Of a DNA stretch of 64,000 bases, positions 33,827 to 42,013 are shown in pieces (position 1 is the stretch's first letter; every line of letters begins with the position of its first letter). A model generated the notes under the pieces. It worked only from the letters and a program-made list of their open reading frames with translations, was not told the origin of the DNA and searched no databases. Both the position numbers and the translations under genes were made by a program. Origin of the DNA: Gemmatimonadaceae bacterium (lineage in GTDB: Bacteria > Gemmatimonadota > Gemmatimonadetes > Gemmatimonadales > Gemmatimonadaceae); contig JAICLZ010000001.1 in assembly GCA_025929535.1 (NCBI GenBank), forward strand, positions 1-64,000. The letters run 5' to 3'.

Positions 33827-34695
33827 GACTGGTCTCGCGTGCGCTGAAGAAATTCGCGAACCGCAGCGAAGAAGGCCGCCTGTCCTTCAACGTAAGGGAC
33901 ATGGGCGCTTTCGTCGAGCACCACGAGCTCTCCCCGTGGCAGCGCGCTCGCGATCAGCCGCGACGAGGCGAGGGGGATCGCGTCGTGCGCGCCGTGCAGT
34001 ACGAGCGTCGGCGCGGTGATGAGGGGAAGCCGGCTCGTAAGGTCGTAGCCCGCGAGGCTCTCCCACACGGACTGCTGCACGCGTCCGATCACCCGAAACG
34101 GGGTGAGCTCGTGCGCGCGTGCGGGATCGGCGAAGTAGCCGGCGACGCCGAGCTCGAAAATGCGCTTCGCGAAAGCGGCCGGGTCGCGCTCGCGCAGCCC
34201 CGACGCGGCGATCGCTGCGCGCTCCTTCTGGATCCACGGGGCGCGCTGGCGACGCGCGAGCTCCTCGCTGAACTGCGCGCGAAAGGCGGTGGTGGCGGGA
34301 GCGGGACAGATGAGCACCATGCGTGACGGCGCGGGTGCGTCGTCGACCGCGGCGGAGAACGGGATGCCCTGGTCGCGAAAGCCGCCCGCAACGGTGATCG
34401 AGTACAACAGCGCGAGCAGCCCGCCCCACGAGTAGCCGACGAGCGTGAGCGGCTCGAGGGAGAGCTCACGCACGAGCGTCGCGAGATCCTCGACGTGTGT
34501 CTGCCAGGTGACGGGCGAGCGATCCTCGCCTCGCGATCGCCCTCCGCCGCGCTGGTCGTAGAAGATCAGCCGGCAGTCGCTCGCAAGCTCGAGCATTTGC
34601 GGCAGGAGGTAGTCGTGCGACGCCCCCGGGCCGCCGTGCAGCACGAGCAGCCGGGGCGCGTCTTCCGGACCGTACGCGGTGTGAAACAGCTCCAC
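33823..34695 (-). CDS. Alpha/beta hydrolase, prolyl-aminopeptidase-like
   Basis: A 290-residue serine hydrolase of the proline iminopeptidase type. Oxyanion loop VLHGGPGASHDYLLPQM, DQRGGGRSRG, nucleophile elbow GYSWGG, acid in HGAHDAIP and base in SAHVPYVE are all present. HGGPG is the signature of prolyl aminopeptidases and related hydrolases. Start is uncertain: GTG 34695 sits 11 bp after the amidohydrolase stop, but has no visible ribosome site; the longer ORF overlaps that gene. Cytoplasmic, no signal peptide. Confidence 0.82.
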   Translation of the reverse strand: MELFHTAYGPEDAPRLLVLHGGPGASHDYLLPQMLELASDCRLIFYDQRGGGRSRGEDRSPVTWQTHVEDLATLVRELSLEPLTLVGYSWGGLLALLYSITVAGGFRDQGIPFSAAVDDAPAPSRMVLICPAPATTAFRAQFSEELARRQRAPWIQKERAAIAASGLRERDPAAFAKRIFELGVAGYFADPARAHELTPFRVIGRVQQSVWESLAGYDLTSRLPLITAPTLVLHGAHDAIPLASSRLIASALPRGELVVLDESAHVPYVEGQAAFFAAVREFLQRTRDQS

Positions 34696-34706
34696 GCGCG
34701 AACCGA

Positions 34707-36044
34707 CTACGGGTGCAACGCCACCGCCGGCGTCTTGTAGATCGCTCCGCCCTTCATCACGAACATCGCGTGCTCCATGTGGGTGATGTCCTTGAGCGGA
34801 TCGCCCGGCACCGCCACGATGTCCGCCCACTTGCCCGCCGTGAGCGATCCCACGTGCTCGTCCCAACCGAGCAGCCTGGCCGCGCTCGACGTGCCGGCGA
34901 CGATCGACTCCATTGGCGTGAGCCCTCCCCAGGTGGTCATGAGGGTGAACTCGTGCGCGTTCGTGCCGTGCTTGCCTACCCCGGCATCCGTGCCGAGCGC
35001 GATCTTCACACCCGCGGCCTTCGCGATCTTGACGGAGTTTCGCATCGCCTTGGCGGCGTCGAGTGCCTTCTGTCGCCGCAACCCTTTGAGCACGCCGTTG
35101 TTCGCGGCTTTCTCCACCGCCTCGCCCGCGCTCAGCGTCGGCACGAGATACGTTCCCTTCGCCGCCATCATCTTCGCGCCCTCCTCGTCGAGAAACGAGC
35201 CGTGCTCGATCGAGCTCACGCCGGCGCGCACCGCGGTCTTGATGCCCTCGGTGCCGTGCGCGTGCGCGGCGACCTTGCGCCCGAGCTTGGTCGCTTCGTC
35301 CACCATCGCCTTGAGCTCTTCGTAGGTGTACTGCGATGCGCCAACCGCATCACCCTCGGAGAGCACGCCGCCAGTCGCGCACGTCTTGATCACATCGGCG
35401 CCTTCCTTGACCATGTAGCGCACCGCGGCGCGCACCTGATCGGGTCCATCGGCTATCCCCGTCTTGATGCTGCCGTCGAACAACCCCGGCTTGTACGCGT
35501 TGTCGTCGCAGTGGCCGCCCGTGATGCCAATGGCATAGCCCGCGTTCTCCATGCGCGGTCCCCAGATCTGGTTCGCGTTGATCGCCTTGCGCAGCGCCAT
35601 GTCGTCGAAGTTCGGCGCGCCCACGTTGCGCACGCTCGTGAAGCCGTCGAGGAGCGTGCTCTTGGCGTGATTGACTCCCAGAATCGCGCTGTACTGATCG
35701 TAGTCGTGCACCGCCGCTTCTTCCTGCTCCGGATCACCGAGCTCGCGGCCGGCGAGATGCACGTGCGCATCGATGAAGCCGGGAAGGAGGGTGGCGTCGC
35801 CGAAGTCGATGGTGCGCGCGCCCGCCGGTGCCTTCACGTTCGCGGCGGGTCCCACCCACGTGATGCTGTCGCCGACGATCACGACGGCCGCGTTCTGTAT
35901 CTCGGGCGAGCCGGTGCCGTCGATCAGGTGCGCGGCGCGAAGGACGAAGGTGCCGGGCGCCGCGAGGGTGGAGTCCTGCGCGGCGAGCGGAACCGACGAG
36001 AGCGTGGCGATCGCGATCAGAGCAGAGAACACGCGACGATGCAT
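34707..36044 (-). CDS. Exported amidohydrolase (imidazolonepropionase / Xaa-Pro dipeptidase-like)
   Basis: A 445-residue exported metal hydrolase with signal peptide (FSALIAIATLSSVPLAAQ). Metal and active-site blocks are LPGFIDAHVHLAGREL, GGHCDDNAYKPG, AAHAHGTEGIKTAVRAGVSSIEHGSFL and LGTDAGVGKHGTNAHEF. Close relatives are annotated as imidazolonepropionase-like or prolidase amidohydrolases, and act on dipeptides or small cyclic amides; the substrate here is unknown. It follows the M28 peptidase gene by 18 bp, suggesting joint handling of peptides outside the cytoplasm. Confidence 0.88.
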   Translation of the reverse strand: MHRRVFSALIAIATLSSVPLAAQDSTLAAPGTFVLRAAHLIDGTGSPEIQNAAVVIVGDSITWVGPAANVKAPAGARTIDFGDATLLPGFIDAHVHLAGRELGDPEQEEAAVHDYDQYSAILGVNHAKSTLLDGFTSVRNVGAPNFDDMALRKAINANQIWGPRMENAGYAIGITGGHCDDNAYKPGLFDGSIKTGIADGPDQVRAAVRYMVKEGADVIKTCATGGVLSEGDAVGASQYTYEELKAMVDEATKLGRKVAAHAHGTEGIKTAVRAGVSSIEHGSFLDEEGAKMMAAKGTYLVPTLSAGEAVEKAANNGVLKGLRRQKALDAAKAMRNSVKIAKAAGVKIALGTDAGVGKHGTNAHEFTLMTTWGGLTPMESIVAGTSSAARLLGWDEHVGSLTAGKWADIVAVPGDPLKDITHMEHAMFVMKGGAIYKTPAVALHP

Positions 36045-36062
36045 CAGGCGCCTCCGAATGGT

Positions 36063-37421
36063 TCAGGAGCCACGCTTCCCGAGCGTGGCGGTGAGCGCGA
36101 GCCGTGTGCCCGCGCGCAAAACGACGACGGTGACGACGTCGCCGGGTTTGTGAGCACCGATGGCATCGGTGTACTCGTAGATGTCCTTCACGGGCTTTCC
36201 GCCGAACTCGACGATGATGTCTCCGGCCTGCACGCCGGCCTTGTCGGCGGGGCTGCCGGCGGTCACGCCCGCGAGCTTCACGCCCGGCTCATCTGCGGTG
36301 CTCATGTCGGGGACGGAACCGAACCACGTGCCGTTTCCGGAGCCCATGGACATGCGGGGCGGGGGCTCCGAGCTGCGCACGTACGTCAGGCGCGCAGGGC
36401 GATTCGCAATCGATCGCGCGACCCGCTCCGCATAGTCGATCACGCGCGCTTCGCCCGGCACGTTGATCTTGCTCGCGACGTCCGTGGCCTTGTGATAGTC
36501 CTCGTGCATGTCCGTGAAGAACTGCAACACGGGAATGTTCTTGCCGTAGAACGACGCGTGATCGGAGGGGCCGAATCCGTCCCCGAGCGCGGTGATGGCG
36601 AGCGGTGGCTGCACGGCGTTCGCGCTGTCCACGATGCCGCGCATCTCCGTGGCCGTGGTCACGCCGTACACGATCAGCTTGTCGTTTCTGAGCCGGCCGA
36701 CCATGTCGAAGTTGAGCATGGCGGCGATGCTGTCGAGCGGCACCGGCGGGTTGTCGACGAAGTATTCGGAGCCCAGGTCGCCGAGCTCCTCTCCGCTGAA
36801 GTTCACGAAGATGATCGAGCGCCGCGCAGGCACGGCGTGAAAGCGGCGCGCGAGCTCGAGCACCGCCGCGGTGCCGGACGCATTGTCGTCCGCACCGTGC
36901 CGGATCGCGTTCTTCGCTTCGGGATCCAGCGCGTCGAAGGTGGAGCGGCCCAGATGATCGTAGTGGGCGCCGATGACCACGTACTGTCTGCGGAGCGCCG
37001 CATCGGTGCCGGGCTGCATCGCGATCACGTTCTGCGTCGGAAGCTCGCCGGGAAGGCCCGCGTGCGCCGCGGCGGCGGAGCGTGCGGAGAAGAGCTGCAG
37101 GTACGACGCACGCCCCACCACGCACTCGCGCACGCCGGCGCGCATCTCAGGGCACGATGCAGCGCGCTCGATCTTTTGCAGGCCAAGGCGCGCGTACTCG
37201 CGCGCGAGATACGCGGCTGCGCTGTCGTTCCCCGGCGTTCCGGTGCCGCGCCCCTCCAGCGCATCGCTCGCGAGATAGACGATGTCGGCGCGAATGCGCG
37301 CGGTGTCGCCGAGAGCGGAGCCGGACGCCGATTCGGGAGCGACACGCGCGCCGTGATGACAGCCGAATAGAGCGACGGCCGCGCTGGCGAACGCCGCGCG
37401 GCGAACAAATGCGGAAGACAT
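36063..37421 (-). CDS. M28-family zinc aminopeptidase with C-terminal PDZ domain
   Basis: A 452-residue exported lipoprotein (LFGC). The M28 domain shows zinc and catalytic residues: IGAHYDHLG, HGADDNASGTAAVLELA, VNFSGEELGDLGSEYFV, FNFDMVGRL-like NFDMVGRLRND, and FGPSDHASFY. A PA-like insertion may lie near residues 80-130. The last 90 residues are a PDZ domain (PGVKLAGVTAGSPADKAGVQAGDIIVEFGGKPVKDIYEYTDAI). Releases N-terminal residues from peptides in the periplasm. Heads the seven-gene chain reaching nth; divergent from the ECF S-component, 53 bp apart. Confidence 0.93.
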   Translation of the reverse strand: MSSAFVRRAAFASAAVALFGCHHGARVAPESASGSALGDTARIRADIVYLASDALEGRGTGTPGNDSAAAYLAREYARLGLQKIERAASCPEMRAGVRECVVGRASYLQLFSARSAAAAHAGLPGELPTQNVIAMQPGTDAALRRQYVVIGAHYDHLGRSTFDALDPEAKNAIRHGADDNASGTAAVLELARRFHAVPARRSIIFVNFSGEELGDLGSEYFVDNPPVPLDSIAAMLNFDMVGRLRNDKLIVYGVTTATEMRGIVDSANAVQPPLAITALGDGFGPSDHASFYGKNIPVLQFFTDMHEDYHKATDVASKINVPGEARVIDYAERVARSIANRPARLTYVRSSEPPPRMSMGSGNGTWFGSVPDMSTADEPGVKLAGVTAGSPADKAGVQAGDIIVEFGGKPVKDIYEYTDAIGAHKPGDVVTVVVLRAGTRLALTATLGKRGS

Positions 37422-37474
37422 GCCTGGCGTTGGGTGTGGTGAGAAGCGCGCTACGAGTAGTATGTTATCCGCCG

Positions 37475-38059
37475 GTGCCCCTTCCTGCCAGACGTACGCT
37501 CCCCACGCTCGCGCTCGCGCTGATTCCGCGCGCGGTCGCGCTCAACCTCGCGCTGGGCGCCGTCGTCGGCGCGCTCAAGCTTCCGGTGTACCTCGATTCG
37601 GTGGGCACCATTCTCGTTGCGGTCCTCGCGGGTCCGTGGGCTGGAGTCATCACCGGCATCGTGTCGAACAGCGTCCTCGGACTGCTCGTGTCGCCGGCGT
37701 TGTTCGCGTTCATCCCCGTTGCGATCGTGATCGGATGGTTGGCGGGAATCGCAGGGCGCGCCGGTGCGTTCGCCTCGCTCGCGGGCGCGATCGCGGCGGG
37801 GCTCGTGATCGGCGTCGCGGCCGCGCTCGCATCGGCGGTGATCGTGATTGCGCTCATGGGCGGACTCACCGCGAGCGGCACCGGGATTCTGACGATCGCG
37901 ATCCGCGCGACCCTGGGCGTGAGCGTGGACAGCGCTGCGAAGATCGCGGCGATCGCGACGGATGCGCTCGACAAGCCGCTCTCGTGCGTGCTCGTGTACC
38001 TCGTGCTCGAGCGGCTGCCGCGCCGCCTCAGCGCTCGCTTCCGGCGCGCGACGGCATGA
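37475..38059 (+). CDS. ECF transporter substrate-binding (S) component
   Basis: A 194-residue integral membrane protein with six hydrophobic helices and the S-component pattern VALNLALGAVVGALKLPVYLDSVGTILVAVLAGPWAGVITGIVSNSVLGLL. S components capture a vitamin or precursor in group II or group I energy-coupling-factor transporters. Followed by T and A components with ATGA and GTGA overlaps, so this is a dedicated (group I) set. Start: GTG 37475; another GTG pair lies upstream in frame. No riboswitch in the 53-bp leader, so the vitamin cannot be named. Divergent from the M28 gene. Confidence 0.82.
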   Translation: MPLPARRTLPTLALALIPRAVALNLALGAVVGALKLPVYLDSVGTILVAVLAGPWAGVITGIVSNSVLGLLVSPALFAFIPVAIVIGWLAGIAGRAGAFASLAGAIAAGLVIGVAAALASAVIVIALMGGLTASGTGILTIAIRATLGVSVDSAAKIAAIATDALDKPLSCVLVYLVLERLPRRLSARFRRATA

Positions 38060-38817
38060 CGAGCGCGCTCGATCGCTGGAATCCACTCACCCCGCTCGCC
38101 GCTGCGGTGGCGATGGTGCTCGCGGCCTTCGCGGGCCCGCAGCCGTATGCGCCGGTGCTCGTGCTCGCGGTCGCATTGCTCGTTGCCATAGCGAGCGGGA
38201 TCGGCTTCAAGGTCACCGCGCTCACGGCGCTCGTCGTGCTGCCGGCGTTCGCGCTGCTCGTGCTGCTCGCCGCGGCATTCCCCGATGCCGCTACCGCGCA
38301 GCGGCAATGGGTTCCCTCGAGGGCGGCCGTTCTCGATGCACTCGCCGTCTCGCTTCGCCTCGGCGCCGCCATCGCCGCGCTCGGCGTCGTCGTCGTGGGC
38401 GTTGCGCCGCGGCGGCTCACGCGAGCGCTGGCGGCGCGCGGGCTTCCCGCCTGGGCCGCGTATCTCGTGATCGCGTCGCTCGAGGCGGTGCCGGATGCGC
38501 GCCGTCGCGCGGACGATGTGATCGATGCGCAGCGGTGCCGAGGCGTTCCCGTGGGGAAGGGCACGGGCATGCGCGGACGACTGCGTGCGCTTCCCGCGCT
38601 CGCCGGCCCGCTCATCGTCGGCCTCGTGACGGAATCCGAAGAGCGTGCGCTCGCGCTCGACGCGCGTGCGTTCGATCCGCGCGCATCGCGCACCGCACTC
38701 GCACCGATTGCCGATCCGTCGGCCGAGCGGTGGGCGCGCCGCGTGATCTGGCTCGCGCTCGCGGCGGTGATCGCGTGGCGCCTCCGGGAATTCGCGCAGT
38801 CGCTGACCATCACGTGA
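38056..38817 (+). CDS. ECF transporter transmembrane (T) component
   Basis: A 253-residue CbiQ/EcfT-type integral membrane protein. N-terminal helices LTPLAAAVAMVLAAF and following form the transmembrane part; the coupling-helix region includes LPAWAAYLVIASLEAVPDARRRADDVIDAQRCRGV, whose A-R-R-R...AQ.CRG pattern matches the conserved ARG-type motif contacting the ATPases. A second motif-like block is ESEERALALDARAF. Overlaps the S component (ATGA) and the ATPase (GTGA), so the three are tightly coupled. Confidence 0.85.
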   Translation: MTSALDRWNPLTPLAAAVAMVLAAFAGPQPYAPVLVLAVALLVAIASGIGFKVTALTALVVLPAFALLVLLAAAFPDAATAQRQWVPSRAAVLDALAVSLRLGAAIAALGVVVVGVAPRRLTRALAARGLPAWAAYLVIASLEAVPDARRRADDVIDAQRCRGVPVGKGTGMRGRLRALPALAGPLIVGLVTESEERALALDARAFDPRASRTALAPIADPSAERWARRVIWLALAAVIAWRLREFAQSLTIT

Positions 38818-40262
38818 GCACCGAGCCGCTCGCGCTTTCGATGCGGGTGCGCACGATTGCGTACGAGGACCGTATCGCGCTGCGGAATGTCGCGCTCGAC
38901 ATCGCGCGCGGCGAGATCGTTGGGGTGGCGGGCCACGTGGGCGCCGGAAAGAGCACGCTCGCGCTGGCCGCCGCGGGGCTGCTCGGGCGTTCGGTTCCCG
39001 CGACGATCGCGGGCGCGATCGAACACCCGCTGGGCGGCCGCCCTCCCGCGGCATTCGTCTTCGCGAATCCGTCCACGCAACTCACGGAGCTCGGGGAAAC
39101 GGTGGAGGAGGAAGTCGCAGTCGGTCCCGAAAATCAGGCGCTCGCATCGGCGGCGATTCGCGCTCGTGTGGACGACGCGCTCGCCCAGGCGAATGCCACG
39201 GCGCTCGCGCTGCGCATCCCGCGCGAGCTCTCGGGGGGAGAGCTGCAGCGCGTGGCACTCGCCTCCGCGCTCGCGCTCGAGGCGCCGCTGCTCGTGCTGG
39301 ACGAGCCGACCGCGCAGCTCGATCCTGAAACTGCCGTGCGATTCGCAGGCGCGGTGCGCGGGCTTCGCGACCGCGGGGCGGCGGTGCTGCTGGTCGAGCA
39401 GAATCTGGAGCTGCTCGCCTCGCTCGCGGATCGCGTGATCCTGCTCGCGGATGGCGCCGTGCTCGCGACCGGCGCGCCGCGCGATGTGCTCGGCCGCGAT
39501 CCGCCGCTCGATGCGCGGCTCGGAGGTCTTCGCACTCGTCGCGATCCGCCGCCGGCGAGCGCGCGCGCGGAGCACCCTTCGTTGCTCACGATCGAGGGAG
39601 TGAGTGCCGGCTACGGAGATCGCGAAGTGCTGCGCGATCTGTCGCTCACGATCGGAACGGGCGAGGTCGTCGCCTGGACCGGCAGGAACGGGGCTGGCAA
39701 GAGCACCCTTGCGCGAACGATCATGGGGCTGGTGGAGGCACGCACCGGCCGCATACGGCTGGGGCAACGGGACATCACTGCGTTACCCGTGCACGAACGG
39801 GCGCGCCTGATCGGCCTGGTGTTCCAGGATCCCCGTCGCCAGCTCTTTTCCCGCACGGTGCTCGAGGAAACCATGTTCGGCCCGCGCACGCTTGGCCTCT
39901 CGCGCGCCGCGGCGCTCGGCCACGCGCGAGAGGCCCTGGCGGTGGTCGAGCTGCACGCGCGCGAGGCCGAGCATCCCGGCGATCTCGCGCCGCAATTGCA
40001 GCGGCGGTTGGCGATCGCGTCCGCGCTCGCCTCGCGACCACAATTGCTCATGCTCGACGAGCCCACGGCGGGACAGGATGCCGAGGGCCGCTGGCTCATT
40101 CGAGCGGCGCTCGAGCTGCAGCGCTCGCGCGGCGCCGCGGCCGTCATAACGCACGACCTCGGATTCGCGCAAGACGCGTGTGATCATAATGTTACGATCT
40201 CCCATGGTCATGTGTCGCATATCGGGAGAATATCCCTCGAAAGAGACTCGTTCCGGCGCTGA
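38814..40262 (+). CDS. ECF transporter ATPase, two ABC domains fused (EcfA-like)
   Basis: A 482-residue cytoplasmic ATPase with two nucleotide-binding domains. Domain 1: Walker A GHVGAGKST, signature LSGGELQRVALA, Walker B LLVLDEPTAQLD, and VEQN at the H-loop position. Domain 2: Walker A GRNGAGKST, Q-loop VFQDPRRQLF, degenerate signature APQLQRRLAIA, Walker B LLMLDEPTAGQD, then the H-loop VITHD. So domain 1 has the proper signature but no H-loop His, and domain 2 has the His but not the signature. GTG start overlaps the T-component stop. The fusion with unlike halves is common in ECF ATPases; see findings for the pairing. Confidence 0.88.
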   Translation: MSTEPLALSMRVRTIAYEDRIALRNVALDIARGEIVGVAGHVGAGKSTLALAAAGLLGRSVPATIAGAIEHPLGGRPPAAFVFANPSTQLTELGETVEEEVAVGPENQALASAAIRARVDDALAQANATALALRIPRELSGGELQRVALASALALEAPLLVLDEPTAQLDPETAVRFAGAVRGLRDRGAAVLLVEQNLELLASLADRVILLADGAVLATGAPRDVLGRDPPLDARLGGLRTRRDPPPASARAEHPSLLTIEGVSAGYGDREVLRDLSLTIGTGEVVAWTGRNGAGKSTLARTIMGLVEARTGRIRLGQRDITALPVHERARLIGLVFQDPRRQLFSRTVLEETMFGPRTLGLSRAAALGHAREALAVVELHAREAEHPGDLAPQLQRRLAIASALASRPQLLMLDEPTAGQDAEGRWLIRAALELQRSRGAAAVITHDLGFAQDACDHNVTISHGHVSHIGRISLERDSFRR

Positions 40263-40283
40263 GGAGGACCGCTTCAGGCATCG

Positions 40284-41951
40284 ATGTCATACGCTCTGAC
40301 CTTCGCCCGTCACTTCGCCCGTCTCGTGCAATTGCTGCTCATCGAAGGGAATGCCTTCGAGAAGCAGCTCGCCACGCTGCGGTCGCTCGTGACGATATCG
40401 GAGCAGGGCCCCGTGAAGCTCGTTCTCCACGACCTGCAGCTCATTTCGGTGAACGCCGAAGTCGTACCCTCGCGCTTCGACGGCGTGGAGGATCTCCTGG
40501 CGCAGCTCATCGGCCACTCCATCATCGAGATCGAATTTCAGCAGCATGCATCGCTCGCGGACCTGCTGCTCGCCGCAAAGCTGCTCTCGGTGGCGGCGAC
40601 GCCCGGCAACGGAGGTGAAGTCGCTCTCGCGCGCGCGCGCGCGCTCGACGCGCAGACGATTACGCTGAAGGTCGAAGCGCCGATCGCATCGCAGCCATCC
40701 GCTGCAGCGCTTGCGAATTCGAAGCTCGGCAACATCAGCACGGGCTTCGTGCGCAACAGCATGATGATGTTCATGCCGGCAGCCGAGCAGTTCGAGGGAG
40801 CTCAGGCGGGCGGCGCCGAGGTGGGCGATGGCGAGGCGCTCGGGGCGGAGGACATCGTGCGCGAGCAGGATCCCGACGCGATGTTCTCGGCCTTCGCAAC
40901 CTCGTCGACTCCCAAGGGCTCGATGGCGCGACTCTACGAGCAGCTCGACAATGCGCTCGAGGCGACCGTGGTGGGCGAGCATCTCGACACGCTCGTGAAG
41001 CTCGCGGCCGATTCCTCGGGCAAGGATCGCATCGACATCGTCGCCGACGTGTTCTACGGCCTCGTGAAGCGCGAGGGCGGCATCGAGGACAAGATGTCGA
41101 AGCGCCAGTACGCGCTCGCGATCCGGCGTCTGTGCGTTCCGCGCGTGCTCAAGTGCATCGTCGAGCTGCTGCCCCGCCGTCGCGAGAACTACGAGCAGTA
41201 CATGGCGATCTTCATGCGGGCGGAGGAGGATGGGGTGGAGGCGCTGGTGGAGGCGCTCATTTCGGCGCCCTCGATCACCGACCGCCGCATCTACTACGAC
41301 TCCCTCCTGCGTTTGCGCACCGGCGTGCGCACGCTCGTGCACATGCTCGGCGATCCACGGTGGTTCGTCGTGCGCAACGCGATCGAGCTGCTGGGGGAGA
41401 TGCGCGTGGCAGAGGCGGACGAGGAGCTCGAGAAGATGCTCGAGCATCGCGATGACCGGGTGCGCACGGCGGCGGCCACCGCCCTCGCGAAGCTGGGACC
41501 GGGCGTGGCGGCGAAGGGGCTGCGCGGCGCGTTGCGCGACGCGCCCGAAGAGGTGCGCGAGCGCGCGGCGGAGGCGATGGCGATGCAGCGCAGCGGCTCG
41601 GTAGACTCGCTCGTGCGCGCACTGGACAGGGAGGACGACAATCGTGTGCAGATGGCCATGGTCACCGCACTTGGCCAGCTCGGTTCACCGCACGCGGTCG
41701 AGAAGCTGATGGACATCGCGCGCACGGACAAAGGGCTGCTCAACAAGCGGCGGCCTACACCCATGCGAGTGGCCGCCGTCCACGCGCTCGGCGAGGTGAA
41801 GACGTCGAGCGCGCTCGCCGCGCTGCAGACGCTGCTGCGCGACAAGGAGAAGGCGGTGCGCGGCGCGGCGTCCTGGGTGATGATGGGCCGCAAGCGCGAG
41901 AGCGGCAAGTTCCCCACGCCAGCCGACACGGCGCACATCGAAGAGGAGTAG
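40284..41951 (+). CDS. HEAT-repeat protein
   Basis: A 555-residue cytoplasmic protein. The N-terminal 110 residues (FARLVQLLLIEGNAFEKQLATLRSLVTI, VVPSRFDGVEDLLAQLIGHSIIEIEF) form an unrecognised helical/mixed region, followed by a low-complexity Ala/Gly stretch (about 115-195) and, from about 250, helical hairpin repeats. HEAT repeats are obvious near the C-terminus: LGDPRWFVVRNAIELLGEMRVAEADEELEKML, HRDDRVRTAAATALAKLG and AVHALGEVKTSSALAALQTLLRDKEKAVRGAA. Such repeats bind partners; which one is unknown. It follows the ECF ATPase gene by 21 bp. GGAGG lies about 15 nt before the ATG, longer than usual. Confidence 0.82.
   Translation: MSYALTFARHFARLVQLLLIEGNAFEKQLATLRSLVTISEQGPVKLVLHDLQLISVNAEVVPSRFDGVEDLLAQLIGHSIIEIEFQQHASLADLLLAAKLLSVAATPGNGGEVALARARALDAQTITLKVEAPIASQPSAAALANSKLGNISTGFVRNSMMMFMPAAEQFEGAQAGGAEVGDGEALGAEDIVREQDPDAMFSAFATSSTPKGSMARLYEQLDNALEATVVGEHLDTLVKLAADSSGKDRIDIVADVFYGLVKREGGIEDKMSKRQYALAIRRLCVPRVLKCIVELLPRRRENYEQYMAIFMRAEEDGVEALVEALISAPSITDRRIYYDSLLRLRTGVRTLVHMLGDPRWFVVRNAIELLGEMRVAEADEELEKMLEHRDDRVRTAAATALAKLGPGVAAKGLRGALRDAPEEVRERAAEAMAMQRSGSVDSLVRALDREDDNRVQMAMVTALGQLGSPHAVEKLMDIARTDKGLLNKRRPTPMRVAAVHALGEVKTSSALAALQTLLRDKEKAVRGAASWVMMGRKRESGKFPTPADTAHIEEE
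40628..40642. repeat. Alternating CG dinucleotide tract inside the HEAT gene
   Basis: A 15-base run of uninterrupted CG alternation inside the low-complexity linker of the HEAT-repeat gene (coding for ARARA). Such tracts can slip or adopt left-handed form, but in a GC-rich genome with Ala/Arg codons it is easily explained by composition. Confidence 0.5.
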
Positions 41952-41975
41952 CGCACGCGGCGGGAGTGACGAAAG

Positions 41976-42008
41976 GTCCCCACCTGCGCGACGCGCGCGG
42001 GTGGGGAC
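41976..42008. terminator. Shared hairpin between the convergent HEAT and MerR genes
   Basis: GTCCCCACC and GGTGGGGAC form a perfect 9-bp stem around a 15-nt GC-rich loop, inside the 62-bp gap between the convergent HEAT gene (ends 41951) and the MerR gene (ends 42014). T-runs are short on both strands (TTC; CTTTC), so it is a moderate bidirectional terminator candidate. Confidence 0.68.
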
Positions 42009-42013
42009 TTCGA

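Noticed and set aside
37422-37474. Riboswitch ahead of the ECF transporter
   Set aside because: Only 53 bp separate it from the divergent gene and no thiamine, cobalamin or other aptamer signature is visible.
40628-40642. Alternating CG tract as a phase-variation site
   Set aside because: Easily produced by Ala/Arg codons in a GC-rich gene; no evidence of length variation.
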